Numbered from the stretch's first letter, positions 1-7,946 are shown. The stretch is 11,173 bases of DNA from an uncultured Candidatus Methylacidiphilales bacterium (GCA_937928665.1 CALFVM010000147.1:1-11173), one strand, 5' to 3'. The notes: generated from the letters alone by a model not told the origin. Translations and numbers: made by a program.

Positions 1-1470
1 GGCTCCCTCGATGGACGTGTTCCGGTCTGGTTTGTCGAATGCGAGCGATTCTTCGGCCGGGCCGGTCTTTACGGCGAGTCTTCCGGCGACTATCTCGACA
101 ATGCCTATCGCTTCGCCCTCCTCTCCAAAGCTGCCCTGCAAATCGCTAAGGACCGTCACTTCCTTCCCGACATCGTCCACGTCCATGATTGGCAATCCGC
201 CCCCGCGGCCCTCTTTCTGAAAACCTGGGACCGGGTCGCCTCCCCCCTCTCCGCCACTGCCTCGGTCCTGACCATCCATAACATCGGCTACCAGGGCGTT
301 TACGGTCCCGAGGTCTTCGGCTACCTGGGCGTGGGCGGGGAACATTGGTCCAGCGAGACCATGGAAGACCACGGCCGCATCAACCTCCTCAAACTCGGCA
401 TCGCCTACAGCGACCGGATCACGACCGTCTCTCCGACCCACGCCAACGAAATCCTCACCCCCGAAGGTGGCCAGGGTCTCGCGCCCTACCTCAACAACCG
501 GCGACACCATTTCACCGGCATTCTCAACGGCGTTGATTACGAGCGCTGGGATCCGGCCACCGACCCCCACCTGCCCGCGCATTACCATCCCGAAGATCTC
601 TCCGGCAAAGCTTCCTGCAAAGCGGCTCTCCAGCGCGAACTTGGCCTCGAGATCCGGCCGGACCTGCCCCTCTTCGCCATCATCTCCCGTTTTGCCCCCC
701 AGAAAGGCTTCAATCTCCTCCAAGACGCTCTCCCCCGCGCCCTGGACACCATGGCCATCCAGATCGCCGTCCTTGGCACCGGCGATCCCGGCACGGAAGG
801 CTTCTTCCGCTGGCTCCGGGCCGCCTACCCCGGCCGCGTCGGCGTCACCATCGGCTTCTCCGAGCCCCTCAGTCACCGGATGGAAGCGGGTGCCGACTTT
901 TTCCTCATGCCTTCCCTCTACGAGCCGTGCGGGCTCAACCAAATCTACTCCCTCAAATACGGCACCCTGCCAATTGTCCGTGCCACTGGCGGGCTCGAGG
1001 ATTCCGTGCGCAACTACGACCAGAACACCGGCTCGGGCACCGGCTTCAAGTTCCATCTCCCCACCGCCGCTGCCGTGTACGACACGATCGGCTGGGCTGT
1101 CTCCACCTGGTTCGACCGCCCCCATCACCTCGCCTCCCTGCGCCAACAGGCCATGGCCGAGGACTTCTCCTGGGAAGTCTCCGCCGGTCACTATCTTGAC
1201 ACCTACGAGGCCGCGCGCCGCGACCGGCTCGATCTCCTCGCTCGCGAAGATCCCGCCGGACTCGCCCACCACCTCTCCATGGTCGCCCCGCCCGCTCCCA
1301 AACAGAAACGCCCCTCCGCCAAACCCAAAGCCAAAGCTCCTTCAACGGCGCGAACGGAAAAACGCAAGCCTGCTCCCAAGCGTCCGCACGATTCCAAAAA
1401 GAAAAAAAAGAAAGAGTCCGCCGCCTCTTCGGAAAAATCCGGCAAGAAATCCAAGCGACGGAAATCGTGA
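1..1470 (+). CDS. glgA: Glycogen synthase (GT5), 5'-truncated by window edge, with lysine-rich C-terminal tail
   Basis: ADP-glucose:alpha-1,4-glucan glucosyltransferase, which elongates glycogen in the cytoplasm. The frame is open from base 1, so the N-terminus, including the usual KTGGL substrate loop, lies outside the window. About 75 residues are probably missing, judged from E. coli GlgA. Visible family motifs, in window residue numbers, are HVHDWQSA (60-67), TIHNIGYQG (91-99), GILNGVDYERWDP, SRFAPQKG (229-236, the second-domain ADP-binding Arg/Lys region) and EPCGLNQ with E308, the conserved acidic residue of retaining GT-B enzymes. These are followed by the GGLEDSV loop. The catalytic body ends near residue 425. 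Residues 434-489 form an unusual tail with 19 lysines, including six in a row, which ordinary GlgA lacks. The TGA stop overlaps the GTG start of the downstream glucosidase. The family call is very secure; the role of the tail is unknown. Confidence 0.96.
   Translation, partial: GSLDGRVPVWFVECERFFGRAGLYGESSGDYLDNAYRFALLSKAALQIAKDRHFLPDIVHVHDWQSAPAALFLKTWDRVASPLSATASVLTIHNIGYQGVYGPEVFGYLGVGGEHWSSETMEDHGRINLLKLGIAYSDRITTVSPTHANEILTPEGGQGLAPYLNNRRHHFTGILNGVDYERWDPATDPHLPAHYHPEDLSGKASCKAALQRELGLEIRPDLPLFAIISRFAPQKGFNLLQDALPRALDTMAIQIAVLGTGDPGTEGFFRWLRAAYPGRVGVTIGFSEPLSHRMEAGADFFLMPSLYEPCGLNQIYSLKYGTLPIVRATGGLEDSVRNYDQNTGSGTGFKFHLPTAAAVYDTIGWAVSTWFDRPHHLASLRQQAMAEDFSWEVSAGHYLDTYEAARRDRLDLLAREDPAGLAHHLSMVAPPAPKQKRPSAKPKAKAPSTARTEKRKPAPKRPHDSKKKKKKESAASSEKSGKKSKRRKS
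1396..1414 (+). other. A-rich slippery tract in glgA tail (possible -1 frameshift or polymerase slippage site)
   Basis: The tract is A5-G-A8-G-A3-G within lysine codons. In the glgA frame it contains A_AAA_AAG at 1404-1410, the heptamer used for -1 frameshifting in E. coli dnaX. Reading on in the -1 frame from base 1410 meets no stop and enters the glucosidase frame at 1467 through a 19-codon linker. Only weak downstream stems are visible (1412-1416 with 1425-1429, or 1417-1420 with 1430-1433), and I see no clear upstream Shine-Dalgarno-like stimulator. The motif could be a by-product of poly-lysine coding. Confidence 0.35.
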
Positions 1471-4127
1471 GTTGCCCGATCACCGACACCACGGAAGACC
1501 AGCGCCTCCGCGATGAGGCCGCGGGTCAAGGCAACTGGAAGCGCTGGGGCACTTATCTTTCCGAAAGACAGTGGGCGACCGTGCGCGAGGATTACTCCCC
1601 CGGCGGCACCGCCTGGGAATACTTCCCCTTCGATCAATCCGCCGCCCGCGCCTACCGGTGGGGCGAGGACGGACTCCTCGGCTGGTGCGACCGCGGCTGC
1701 CGCCTTTGCTTCGCTCCCGCGCTCTGGAATGGCCGGGACCCCATCCTCAAAGAACGCTTCTTCGGTCTGACCGGGCACGAGGGCAACCACGCCGAAGACG
1801 TTAAAGAAGCCTACTTCTACCTCGACGCCACCCCGACCCATACCTACGCCAAGGCTCTCTATAAATATCCCCAGGCGACCTTTCCCTATGCGCACTTGCG
1901 GGAAGAGAACGCCCGGCGTTCCACCCGCGAGCCGGAGTTTGAGATCGAAGACACCGGCGTTTTTGATGAGGATCGTTACTTTGACGTTTACGTCGAATAC
2001 GCCAAAGCCACGCCCGAGGACACGCTCATCCGCCTGACCGCGATCAACCGGGGGCCCGATCCCGCGCCCCTCCACCTTCTGCCCACCCTCTGGTTCCGCA
2101 ACACCTGGAGCTGGGGCTGCCCTCACGATGCCGACCACGCCCACCCGCGCATCACCCGCGGTCCCGATCATGCCCTCCTGGCCCACCACGCCACCCTCGG
2201 CGACTTCCTCTTCTCCTTCCCCGGCTCTGATCCCGCACCGGACGTCTGGTTCACCGGCAACGAGACCAACCACGAAAAACTCTTCGGCTCGCCCAACCCC
2301 AGCCCCTACACCAAAGACGCCTTTCACGAAGCCCTCGTTCACGGTCGCCTCGAAGCCCTCAGCCCCGTCGAGGAAGGAACCAAGGCCGCCCCGGTTTACT
2401 CTTGCACCCTGGGCCCGGGCGAGATCTGGACCCTCCCCTTCCGCCTCCGCCCGGTCGCCGAGGGATCCGGCGATCTGGGGGAGGAGTTCACCAACATCTT
2501 CGACAAACGCCAGGCGGAGGCCGACGCCTTTTATGCCGCCAAAGTTTCCCCCCGCCTCAGCAGTGAACGCAAAACCATCGCCCGCCGCGCCTTCGCCGGG
2601 CTCATCTGGACCAAGCAATTCTATCATTACGTCGTCCGCGACTGGCTCCGAGGCGATCCGAACAGCCCGCCGCCCCCGTCCGAACGGCTAACGGGCAGAA
2701 ACAGCGATTGGCCTCATGTCTTCGCCCGCGACATCCTCTCCGTCTGCGACAAATGGGAATACCCGTGGTTCGCCACCTGGGATCTGGCTTTTCACGCCGT
2801 CGCCTTCACTCCGATCGACCCCGCCTTCGCCAAGCACCAGCTTCAGGTTTTCCTCCGCGAATGGTACATGCACCCCAACGGCCAGCTCCCCGCTTATGAG
2901 TGGGCGTTTCACGACGTCAACCCGCCCGTCCACGCCTGGGCCGCTTGGCGCGTTTACAAAATGACCGCCGCGCACGGCTGCCGTGATCTGGCCTTCCTCG
3001 AAAGCACCTTTCAAAAACTCCTCCTCGACTTCACCTGGTGGGTCAACCGCAAGGATCGCGAGGGCAACAACCTCTTCGCCGGCGGCTTCCTCGGCATGGA
3101 CAACATCGGGCTCTTTGACCGGAGCAAACCCCTCCCCGGTGGCGGCCACCTCCAACAGGCCGACGGCACCGCCTGGATGGCCTTTTACGCCGCCACCATG
3201 CTCTCTATCGCCCTTGAACTCGCCCGCTCCAACCCCGTTTACGAAGATCTCGCCTCCAAGTTCTTCGAGCACTTCCTCGCCATCAACGATTCCATGAACA
3301 ACGTCGGCGGGCGCGGTCTTTGGAACGAAGAAGACGGTTTCTACTATGACCATCTCCGCATCGACGGAAAAAGCGTCGTCCTTCCCGTCCGCTCCATGGT
3401 TGGCCTGATCCCGCTCCTCGCCGTCGAGGTTCTCGAAGAAAAAGAACTTCACAAACTTCCCGGCTTCTACAAACGCCTCACCTGGTCCCTCCGTTACCGC
3501 GATCAGGCCTGCGAGCACATCACTCGCCGCCAGGTCTCGGGCGAACCCGGTCACCGCCGCAACCTTTTCTCCGTTCTCACCCGCGACCGGCTCGAACGCC
3601 TCCTCGCCCGCATGCTCGACGAAAACGAATTCCTTTCCCCCTACGGCATCCGTTCCCTCTCCAAAGCCCACGACGGCCACCCCGTCGTCTGCCACTTCGA
3701 CGGCCAGGAATATCGGGTTGATTACGAACCCGGCGAGAGCCAGACCAAACTCTTCGGTGGCAACTCCAATTGGCGCGGGCCCGTGTGGTTCCCCATCAAC
3801 TTCCTCATCATCGAAGCCCTCCAACGCTACCACCACTTCTACGGCGACTCCTTCCAGATCGATTACCCTACCGGCTCCGGACATCGGATGAACCTCGCCT
3901 CCGTCGCCCACGACCTCAGCCGCCGCCTCGTCTCCCTCTTCGAACGTGGCCCCTCCGGTCTGCGCCCCTGCGACGATGGCCGGGAACCCTTCCGCGACGA
4001 CCCGCACTGGCGCGATCACCTCCTCTTTCACGAGTTCTTCCACGCCGAAACCGGCCAAGGTCTCGGAGCGGCCCACCAGACCGGGTGGACCGCCCTGGTG
4101 GTGAAACTCCTCGACCCGGCCCGATAG
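1467..4127 (+). CDS. GH63/MGH1-type glycoside hydrolase (glucosidase-like), 886 aa
   Basis: This is a predicted inverting glycosidase with an (alpha/alpha)6 barrel, of the group annotated as 'glucosidase' or mannosylglycerate-hydrolase-like (GH63 C-terminal domain). No signal peptide is visible, so it is probably cytoplasmic. The N-terminal part (about 1-330) shows the group's signatures WGTYLSERQWATVREDYSP, GTAWEYFPFDQ and LFGLTGHEGNHAEDVKE-like text, then a beta-rich domain. The catalytic barrel follows: WFATWDLAFH with D439, the candidate general acid; LPAYEWAFHDVNPPVHAW; NWRGPVWFPINF (768-779); and AETGQGLGAAHQTGW with E861, the candidate base. These catalytic assignments are inferred from GH63 enzymes such as YgjK. 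The GTG start overlaps the glgA stop (GTGA) and has no strong ribosome site, which suggests translational coupling. That context points to glycogen or compatible-solute glucoside turnover. The exact substrate cannot be read from sequence. Confidence 0.9.
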   Translation: MSCPITDTTEDQRLRDEAAGQGNWKRWGTYLSERQWATVREDYSPGGTAWEYFPFDQSAARAYRWGEDGLLGWCDRGCRLCFAPALWNGRDPILKERFFGLTGHEGNHAEDVKEAYFYLDATPTHTYAKALYKYPQATFPYAHLREENARRSTREPEFEIEDTGVFDEDRYFDVYVEYAKATPEDTLIRLTAINRGPDPAPLHLLPTLWFRNTWSWGCPHDADHAHPRITRGPDHALLAHHATLGDFLFSFPGSDPAPDVWFTGNETNHEKLFGSPNPSPYTKDAFHEALVHGRLEALSPVEEGTKAAPVYSCTLGPGEIWTLPFRLRPVAEGSGDLGEEFTNIFDKRQAEADAFYAAKVSPRLSSERKTIARRAFAGLIWTKQFYHYVVRDWLRGDPNSPPPPSERLTGRNSDWPHVFARDILSVCDKWEYPWFATWDLAFHAVAFTPIDPAFAKHQLQVFLREWYMHPNGQLPAYEWAFHDVNPPVHAWAAWRVYKMTAAHGCRDLAFLESTFQKLLLDFTWWVNRKDREGNNLFAGGFLGMDNIGLFDRSKPLPGGGHLQQADGTAWMAFYAATMLSIALELARSNPVYEDLASKFFEHFLAINDSMNNVGGRGLWNEEDGFYYDHLRIDGKSVVLPVRSMVGLIPLLAVEVLEEKELHKLPGFYKRLTWSLRYRDQACEHITRRQVSGEPGHRRNLFSVLTRDRLERLLARMLDENEFLSPYGIRSLSKAHDGHPVVCHFDGQEYRVDYEPGESQTKLFGGNSNWRGPVWFPINFLIIEALQRYHHFYGDSFQIDYPTGSGHRMNLASVAHDLSRRLVSLFERGPSGLRPCDDGREPFRDDPHWRDHLLFHEFFHAETGQGLGAAHQTGWTALVVKLLDPAR

Positions 4128-4129
4128 AT

Positions 4130-5660
4130 TCAGGCCGCTGCGCGGCTCATCCACCTGGGCCAGCGAAACCGGCACCGTTCCCGCCACACAGCCAGTGCAA
4201 AAAGTGCGGCCATCGCCAGAATGGCTCCGGGCTCAGGGATAGGGACGATTTCACCCGAGGCCAGCAAACGCGCCCCGTAAGTTCCCGGTGCAAATCCGAC
4301 CGGGTTGACAAAAACAATCTGGTTGAGGTTGCCCGAGGAGATGCTGCCAATGAAGAGCTGGTCCGCCCCGCCTCCGTTTTTATTTCCGCTCCAGTTGGCC
4401 AAGGTCAAGGTGTCGGTCCAGGAACCAGATGAGTCGGCAAAGGTCACCACGGAGGCACCTGCCCCGAAGTCGATTGTGGAATCCCCAGTCAGCGTGAGCG
4501 TGTTCATCGTCTGCGAAAATCCGCCTGTGTTCAGCGTGCCGCCGCCCAGTTCAAGGTTTGTCGTGGAGGCAATCTGGTTGGCCGCACCCGCCAGCAGGGT
4601 GCCGCCTTCGATCACCACTTGTTGTGCTGCCAGGGAGGAAAGCGTTGTGGCCAGAGTCGTTGTGCCTCCACCCGTCTTGGTTACCGTGCCCCAACCCGAC
4701 GAGGTGGTGGCGGCCGCCGCGCCGCTTACTGTTTGTGCGCCCCCGGCAGCCAGGGTCAGGTTCGGGACGCCCGTGACCGAGGAAGCATGGTCGATCACGA
4801 GGTTCCCGGCAATGGTCAAGGTGCCGGGCGTTCCAGATCCATTGACCGAGGAAGTGGCGTTAAGAAAGGTCGTGCCCTGATTCACCGCAAACTGTCCGCC
4901 ATTGGCCAGGTTAATTTCCCCGTTGATGTTTACCGCCCCGGTTGGTGCATGGGCCGTCACGGTGACTGAAGCGTTCGTCCCATCCAGATTGAACCGGTCG
5001 TGTTGGCCCAACGTGATCGTTCCGGTGTCGAACCCAAAAATTTCAATCGAGCCCGTCCCGCTGACATTGAAGTTCGCCCGATTCGCCGCCGTCCCCTGCG
5101 TGACCAGGTTTCGATCGATGTAGAAATTGGTCTGCCCCGCGCTCACGTTCACGGTAGAGCCAGGGTCAAAAAATAAATCCCGGTTACTCCCAAAATCGAG
5201 CTGAACACCGCTGACATTGATCGTCGCCGCCGTCGTAAAATCCCGTGCTACCGCGCCGTAGTTGTAGAAATAACCTTCCCCGGTGCCGGTGATATTGATG
5301 GTTGCTGCAGAAGCCAACGTCATGTTCCCGTTCAGCACCGCACCGCCTCCGCCGCCGGAGATCGACAGCGTCGTGGCTTGGCCAAGGATGTTCTCGCCCG
5401 CCGCCGGCTTTGGTCAACGCTCCGGCCCCGCCAACGATGCCGTTCACCGTCAGGGAACCGCTGTTGATCTGCCAGGTCTGTGCGGCGGCCAGCGTGATGC
5501 CGGTGTTGATCGTTTGCGCCGTGACCGCGTTGTGGAGAATGCCTGCCCCGCCCACGCCATGCAGCGTGATTGCGTTGCCTGTAATCGTGCGCGAGATCGT
5601 CCCGGCCGCGTATTGAAGCTGGCCAAGGTTGTTCGTCGGCCCTCCAACGCGACCAACCAC
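4130..5660 (-). pseudogene. Remnant of a PEP-CTERM protein with autotransporter-type beta-strand repeats
   Basis: Read on the minus strand, this is a Gly/Thr/Asn/Ser-rich beta-solenoid of the autotransporter-associated repeat type (ITGNAITL, LTKAGG, SGSGTPGTLTIAGNLVI-like units, LTKTGGGTTTL). It ends with a PEP-CTERM signal: IPEPGAILAMAALFALAVW (Pro-Glu-Pro plus a membrane helix) followed by a basic stretch. Intact members are secreted and processed by exosortase. Two defects are visible. First, repeat coding runs in one frame from 5660 to about 5400 and continues in another frame from about 5400 to 4130; removing one base from the GGCGGCGGGCG tract near 5393-5407 restores the reading. Second, the upstream frame closes at a TAA (5733-5735) with no ATG, GTG or TTG before 5660, and no signal peptide exists. 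The C-terminal tail past the basic cluster (FRWPRWMSRAAA) is longer than usual. A sequencing error could explain the frameshift but not the missing N-terminus. The stop is two bases from the convergent glucosidase stop. Confidence 0.75.
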
Positions 5661-5747
5661 ACAGAGCGTAATTTTCAGAACACTTTTTTTGCTTAAGACA
5701 CCTTCTGACTTGGCCCAGACGCGATTTCCCCGTTACGTTCCAGCCCG
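5661..5747. other. Divergent intergenic segment upstream of the DUF481 gene
   Basis: This short gap separates the repeat-protein remnant from the DUF481 gene. It holds a run of seven T (5684-5690) and no convincing -35/-10 pair. A promoter for the DUF481 gene would be expected here, but I cannot point to one. The N-terminal code that the repeat protein should have is not found here in any minus-strand frame. Confidence 0.5.
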
Positions 5748-6626
5748 ATGCCACCAAAGTCATGGTTCCCGATAGCTGCAGCATGTCTTGTGCTTCTTGG
5801 CTCGCTCGCCCCGCCCGCCGCCGGTTCCGACGCGGAACTCAAAGCCTTGCGCGAGCGGATGGCCGCGCTCGAGGCCGAGCACCGGGCACTCCAAAAACGG
5901 GAAGCGGCCCTTCAAAAGGAAGTCGATCGCCTCAAAGCCGAAGCGGCACCACCAACCGCACCGGCTGAAAAGAAAACCGCCCGCCGATGGGAAAGCAGCC
6001 TGGCCTTCGGTGCTACTTACAACTCCGGCAACACCGACAGTTCCAAAATCACCATGGCCTTTGCCGCCACCCGCAAGCAGGAGAATGACCAGCTCGCTTT
6101 CCAGTTGGACGGCCAATACGGCGAAAATAAGGGGCAGCGGAACGCCGAGCGAATCCTCGGTACCGCCCAATACGATCGGGACATCACCAGGGACGCATAT
6201 TGGCTGGCGCGGGTGACCGGCGAGTATGACCCGGTCAAGGATTTGGATTACCGCTTCACGTTCGGACCCGGGATCGGTTACCGGATGATCAATCGGGACA
6301 ACCTCCTTCTAGCCTGGGAAACCGGCCCGGGCTTTCAGGCCGAATCGATCGCGGACAGGGAACAATTCTTCCCACAATGGCGCGGTGCCCAGAGATTCGA
6401 ATGGCGAATCAACCGCCAGTTCAAAGTGTTTGAAAACGCCGAGGTTCTCATCAACCCTTTTGATTCTAACGAGCGCAATGCCCTCTTCTCCGTCGGAATT
6501 GAATCGAGCCTGACCGAACGGCTGGCCCTCCGGGTCGTCGCCCAGGACCGCTATCAGTTCAACGTCCCGGCCGACCGGAAACGCCACGACTTTTCCCTGA
6601 CCAGCAGCGTCGTGTGGAACTTTTAG
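5748..6626 (+). CDS. DUF481 (YdiY-like) outer-membrane beta-barrel protein with N-terminal coiled coil
   Basis: This 292-residue protein begins at ATG with a Sec signal peptide: K4, a hydrophobic core of about residues 7-22, and a likely cleavage after APPAAG near residue 26. Residues about 28-66 form a charged heptad-like coiled coil (LKALRERMAALEAEHRAL and onward), then a Pro/Ala linker. From about residue 80 come alternating amphipathic strands typical of DUF481: SLAFGATYNSGNTDSSKI, the tyrosine- and aspartate-rich LARVTGEYDPVKDLDYRFTFGPGIGYR, and a C-terminal SLTSSVVWNF ending in phenylalanine, as expected for BAM-inserted outer-membrane proteins. The molecular function of DUF481 proteins is not established; E. 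coli YdiY is acid-induced. No strong ribosome site precedes the start. It is probably a single-gene unit, because a candidate promoter follows before exbB. Confidence 0.88.
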   Translation: MPPKSWFPIAAACLVLLGSLAPPAAGSDAELKALRERMAALEAEHRALQKREAALQKEVDRLKAEAAPPTAPAEKKTARRWESSLAFGATYNSGNTDSSKITMAFAATRKQENDQLAFQLDGQYGENKGQRNAERILGTAQYDRDITRDAYWLARVTGEYDPVKDLDYRFTFGPGIGYRMINRDNLLLAWETGPGFQAESIADREQFFPQWRGAQRFEWRINRQFKVFENAEVLINPFDSNERNALFSVGIESSLTERLALRVVAQDRYQFNVPADRKRHDFSLTSSVVWNF

Positions 6627-6699
6627 CCTCCGGCCACAGCCGACACGTTCCTCCTCCCTCTGCCGCGATGATGCCTGCCTGACCTTGATCCCGGGTGGA

Positions 6700-6730
6700 T
6701 TGACGTTCAACCGGCTTCCGCGCATATAGA
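6700..6730 (+). promoter_or_regulatory. Candidate sigma-70-type promoter for exbB-exbD-adk-mscS
   Basis: TTGACG at 6700-6705 is a five-of-six match to the -35 consensus. The downstream -10 could be CATATA (6723-6728, spacer 17) or TATAGA (6725-6730, spacer 19). Transcription would then start at about 6735-6738, almost on the annotated exbB GTG at 6736. The message would therefore be leaderless for that start, or would have a leader of about 50 bases for the alternative start at 6787. This is the best promoter-like pair in the 109-base gap after the DUF481 gene. Confidence 0.4.
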
Positions 6731-6735
6731 GCCCA

Positions 6736-7491
6736 GTGGACTTTCCCCTTCATTTTGCCCAACTCCCCGTTGCTTCAGGAGGCGGGGTGCTTTATGCGTT
6801 CGAAAACTCGAACCTGCCCGGCAAAATCATCATTCTGCTGCTCGTCTTCGGCTCGGTCTTCTGCTGGTCCATCATGTGGACTAAGTTTTCCTTCATCCGG
6901 GTCGCCCGCCGCGAATCCGTTCGCTTCCTCAGCCGCTTCCGCAAATCGGCCGACCCGCTCGAGATCTATTCCCGGGAACTGAAATTCCCCGCTTCTCCCC
7001 TCGCCTCCGTTTACCGGGCCGGTGCCGAGGAAATCTGTTTCCACCTCCTCGGCTCATCCGAGGTGGACGAAACCTTCGAGCTTCGCCTAGCGGAAAGCGG
7101 GCGGATCGGCCCGGTTGAAATGGCTTCCGTCCGCTCCGCCATGGAACGGGCCGTCGGCGAGGAAATGCTCAAGCTGGAATCGCAGTTAGTCCTCCTGGCC
7201 ACCGCCGTCAGTGGTGCTCCCTTCCTCGGCCTCCTCGGCACGGTCTGGGGGGTGATGGACGCGTTCAGCGGCGTCGCCCAGGCCGGTCAGGCCAGCATGG
7301 CCGCCCTCGCGCCGGGTGTTTCCGGTGCCCTGATCACCACGGTCACCGCTCTCCTCGTCGCCATCCCCGCCATGTTCGGCTACAATTTTCTCATCACCAC
7401 CGTCAAGCAGATGACGGTTGAAATGGAAAACTTTGCGGCCGAAGCCGCGGCCGATTTCGAGCATCGCTACCTTCGGATTGACCTGCGGTGA
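6736..7491 (+). CDS. exbB: MotA/TolQ/ExbB-family proton channel protein
   Basis: This inner-membrane subunit of an ExbB-ExbD (or TolQ-TolR) motor uses the proton-motive force to energise envelope processes. With the 6736 GTG start it has 251 residues. A first membrane helix lies at about 29-48, followed by a cytoplasmic domain. The two long channel helices lie at about 150-178 (LVLLATAVSGAPFLGLLGTV, the family's hallmark Gly-rich turn) and 195-222 (GVSGALITTVTALLVAIPAM). Homologues usually have a short segment before the GGGxxY-FENS-like region, which favours the long start. However, AGGAGG at 6777-6782 sits four bases before an in-frame GTG at 6787, which would give 234 residues. The 3' end overlaps exbD by GTGA. 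Whether the partner system is TonB-like or Tol-like cannot be decided, because no tonB, tolA, tolB or pal is in the window. Confidence 0.92.
   Translation: MDFPLHFAQLPVASGGGVLYAFENSNLPGKIIILLLVFGSVFCWSIMWTKFSFIRVARRESVRFLSRFRKSADPLEIYSRELKFPASPLASVYRAGAEEICFHLLGSSEVDETFELRLAESGRIGPVEMASVRSAMERAVGEEMLKLESQLVLLATAVSGAPFLGLLGTVWGVMDAFSGVAQAGQASMAALAPGVSGALITTVTALLVAIPAMFGYNFLITTVKQMTVEMENFAAEAAADFEHRYLRIDLR
6777..6782 (+). promoter_or_regulatory. Consensus Shine-Dalgarno inside the annotated exbB start region
   Basis: AGGAGG lies four bases upstream of the in-frame GTG at 6787. It competes with the upstream GTG at 6736, which has no ribosome site. It may be real, or may merely be the glycine codons of the SGGG stretch. 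Confidence 0.35.
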
Positions 7492-7904
7492 AACGAATCT
7501 CCGAACGCTACCGGACCTCGACCCTCGGGGAACTCAACATTACCCCGCTGCTCGACCTCGTCTTCGTCCTCCTCATCATCTTCATGATCGCCACCCCGGT
7601 CATGGAACAACAACTTTCCCTCAACCTCCCCACCGCCCGGCCCGATACCGCCCCCGAGATCGACCCCAAATCGGTCAAATCCGTCTCCATCCAGGCTTCC
7701 GGGACCATCCTTCTCGAAAAACGCGAGGTCTCCCTGGCCGAGCTTGAAGCCGAATTGATCCGGTTGCGCCAAGCCGACCCCAACACGGTCGTTTCGCTCC
7801 GCGCGGATGCCGACCTCCCGTACCAAAAACTGGTCGGCGTGCTCGACGCGGTAAAAACCGCTGGGGTTAAGCTCGGTCTGGCCAACCTCCCCCAGCGTCC
7901 CTGA
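7488..7904 (+). CDS. exbD: ExbD/TolR-family biopolymer transport protein
   Basis: This 138-residue partner of ExbB has a short basic cytoplasmic N-terminus (KRISERYRTSTLGELN), one membrane helix at about 19-37 and a periplasmic domain. The sequence NITPLLDLVFVLLIIFMI carries D23, the conserved protonatable aspartate of the family. The periplasmic part has the usual pattern: V-K-S-VSIQASGTILLEKREV, then LRADADLPYQKLVGVLDAVKTAGV near the end. The GTG start overlaps the exbB stop as GTGA and lacks its own ribosome site, so translation is probably coupled and keeps subunit ratios fixed. Length and motifs are complete. Confidence 0.93.
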   Translation: MKRISERYRTSTLGELNITPLLDLVFVLLIIFMIATPVMEQQLSLNLPTARPDTAPEIDPKSVKSVSIQASGTILLEKREVSLAELEAELIRLRQADPNTVVSLRADADLPYQKLVGVLDAVKTAGVKLGLANLPQRP

Positions 7905-7931
7905 AAAAGGGGTTGGCAACCCGCGCCATCC

Positions 7932-7939
7932 GGGGAGAG
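7932..7939 (+). promoter_or_regulatory. Ribosome binding site for adk
   Basis: GGGGAGAG ends seven bases before the GTG at 7947 and supports that start for the adenylate kinase. Confidence 0.45.
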
Positions 7940-7946
7940 TGGCCGC

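Noticed and set aside
1203..2627. A 474-codon open frame on the minus strand over the glgA end and GH63 start
   Set aside because: It is antisense to two clearly recognisable genes, has low-complexity Gly/Val/Glu/Ala composition, and no motif. High third-position GC in the real genes explains the lack of stops.
2688..4187. A 499-codon open frame on the minus strand across the GH63 barrel
   Set aside because: Same antisense artefact of biased codon use; no family resemblance.
4306..4318. GACAAAAACAAT resembles one arm of the palindrome at 9470-9509
   Set aside because: Only a partial match without the opposite arm; it is coding sequence of the repeat-protein remnant.
5332..5784. Alternative minus-strand frame that might have supplied the missing N-terminus of the repeat protein
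   Set aside because: Its start has no signal-peptide character and its later text is the wrong-frame reading of the repeats.
7910..7922. Small hairpin GGGTT-GGC-AACCC between exbD and adk
   Set aside because: Only five pairs and a three-base loop, with no U-run; too weak to call a terminator or attenuator.
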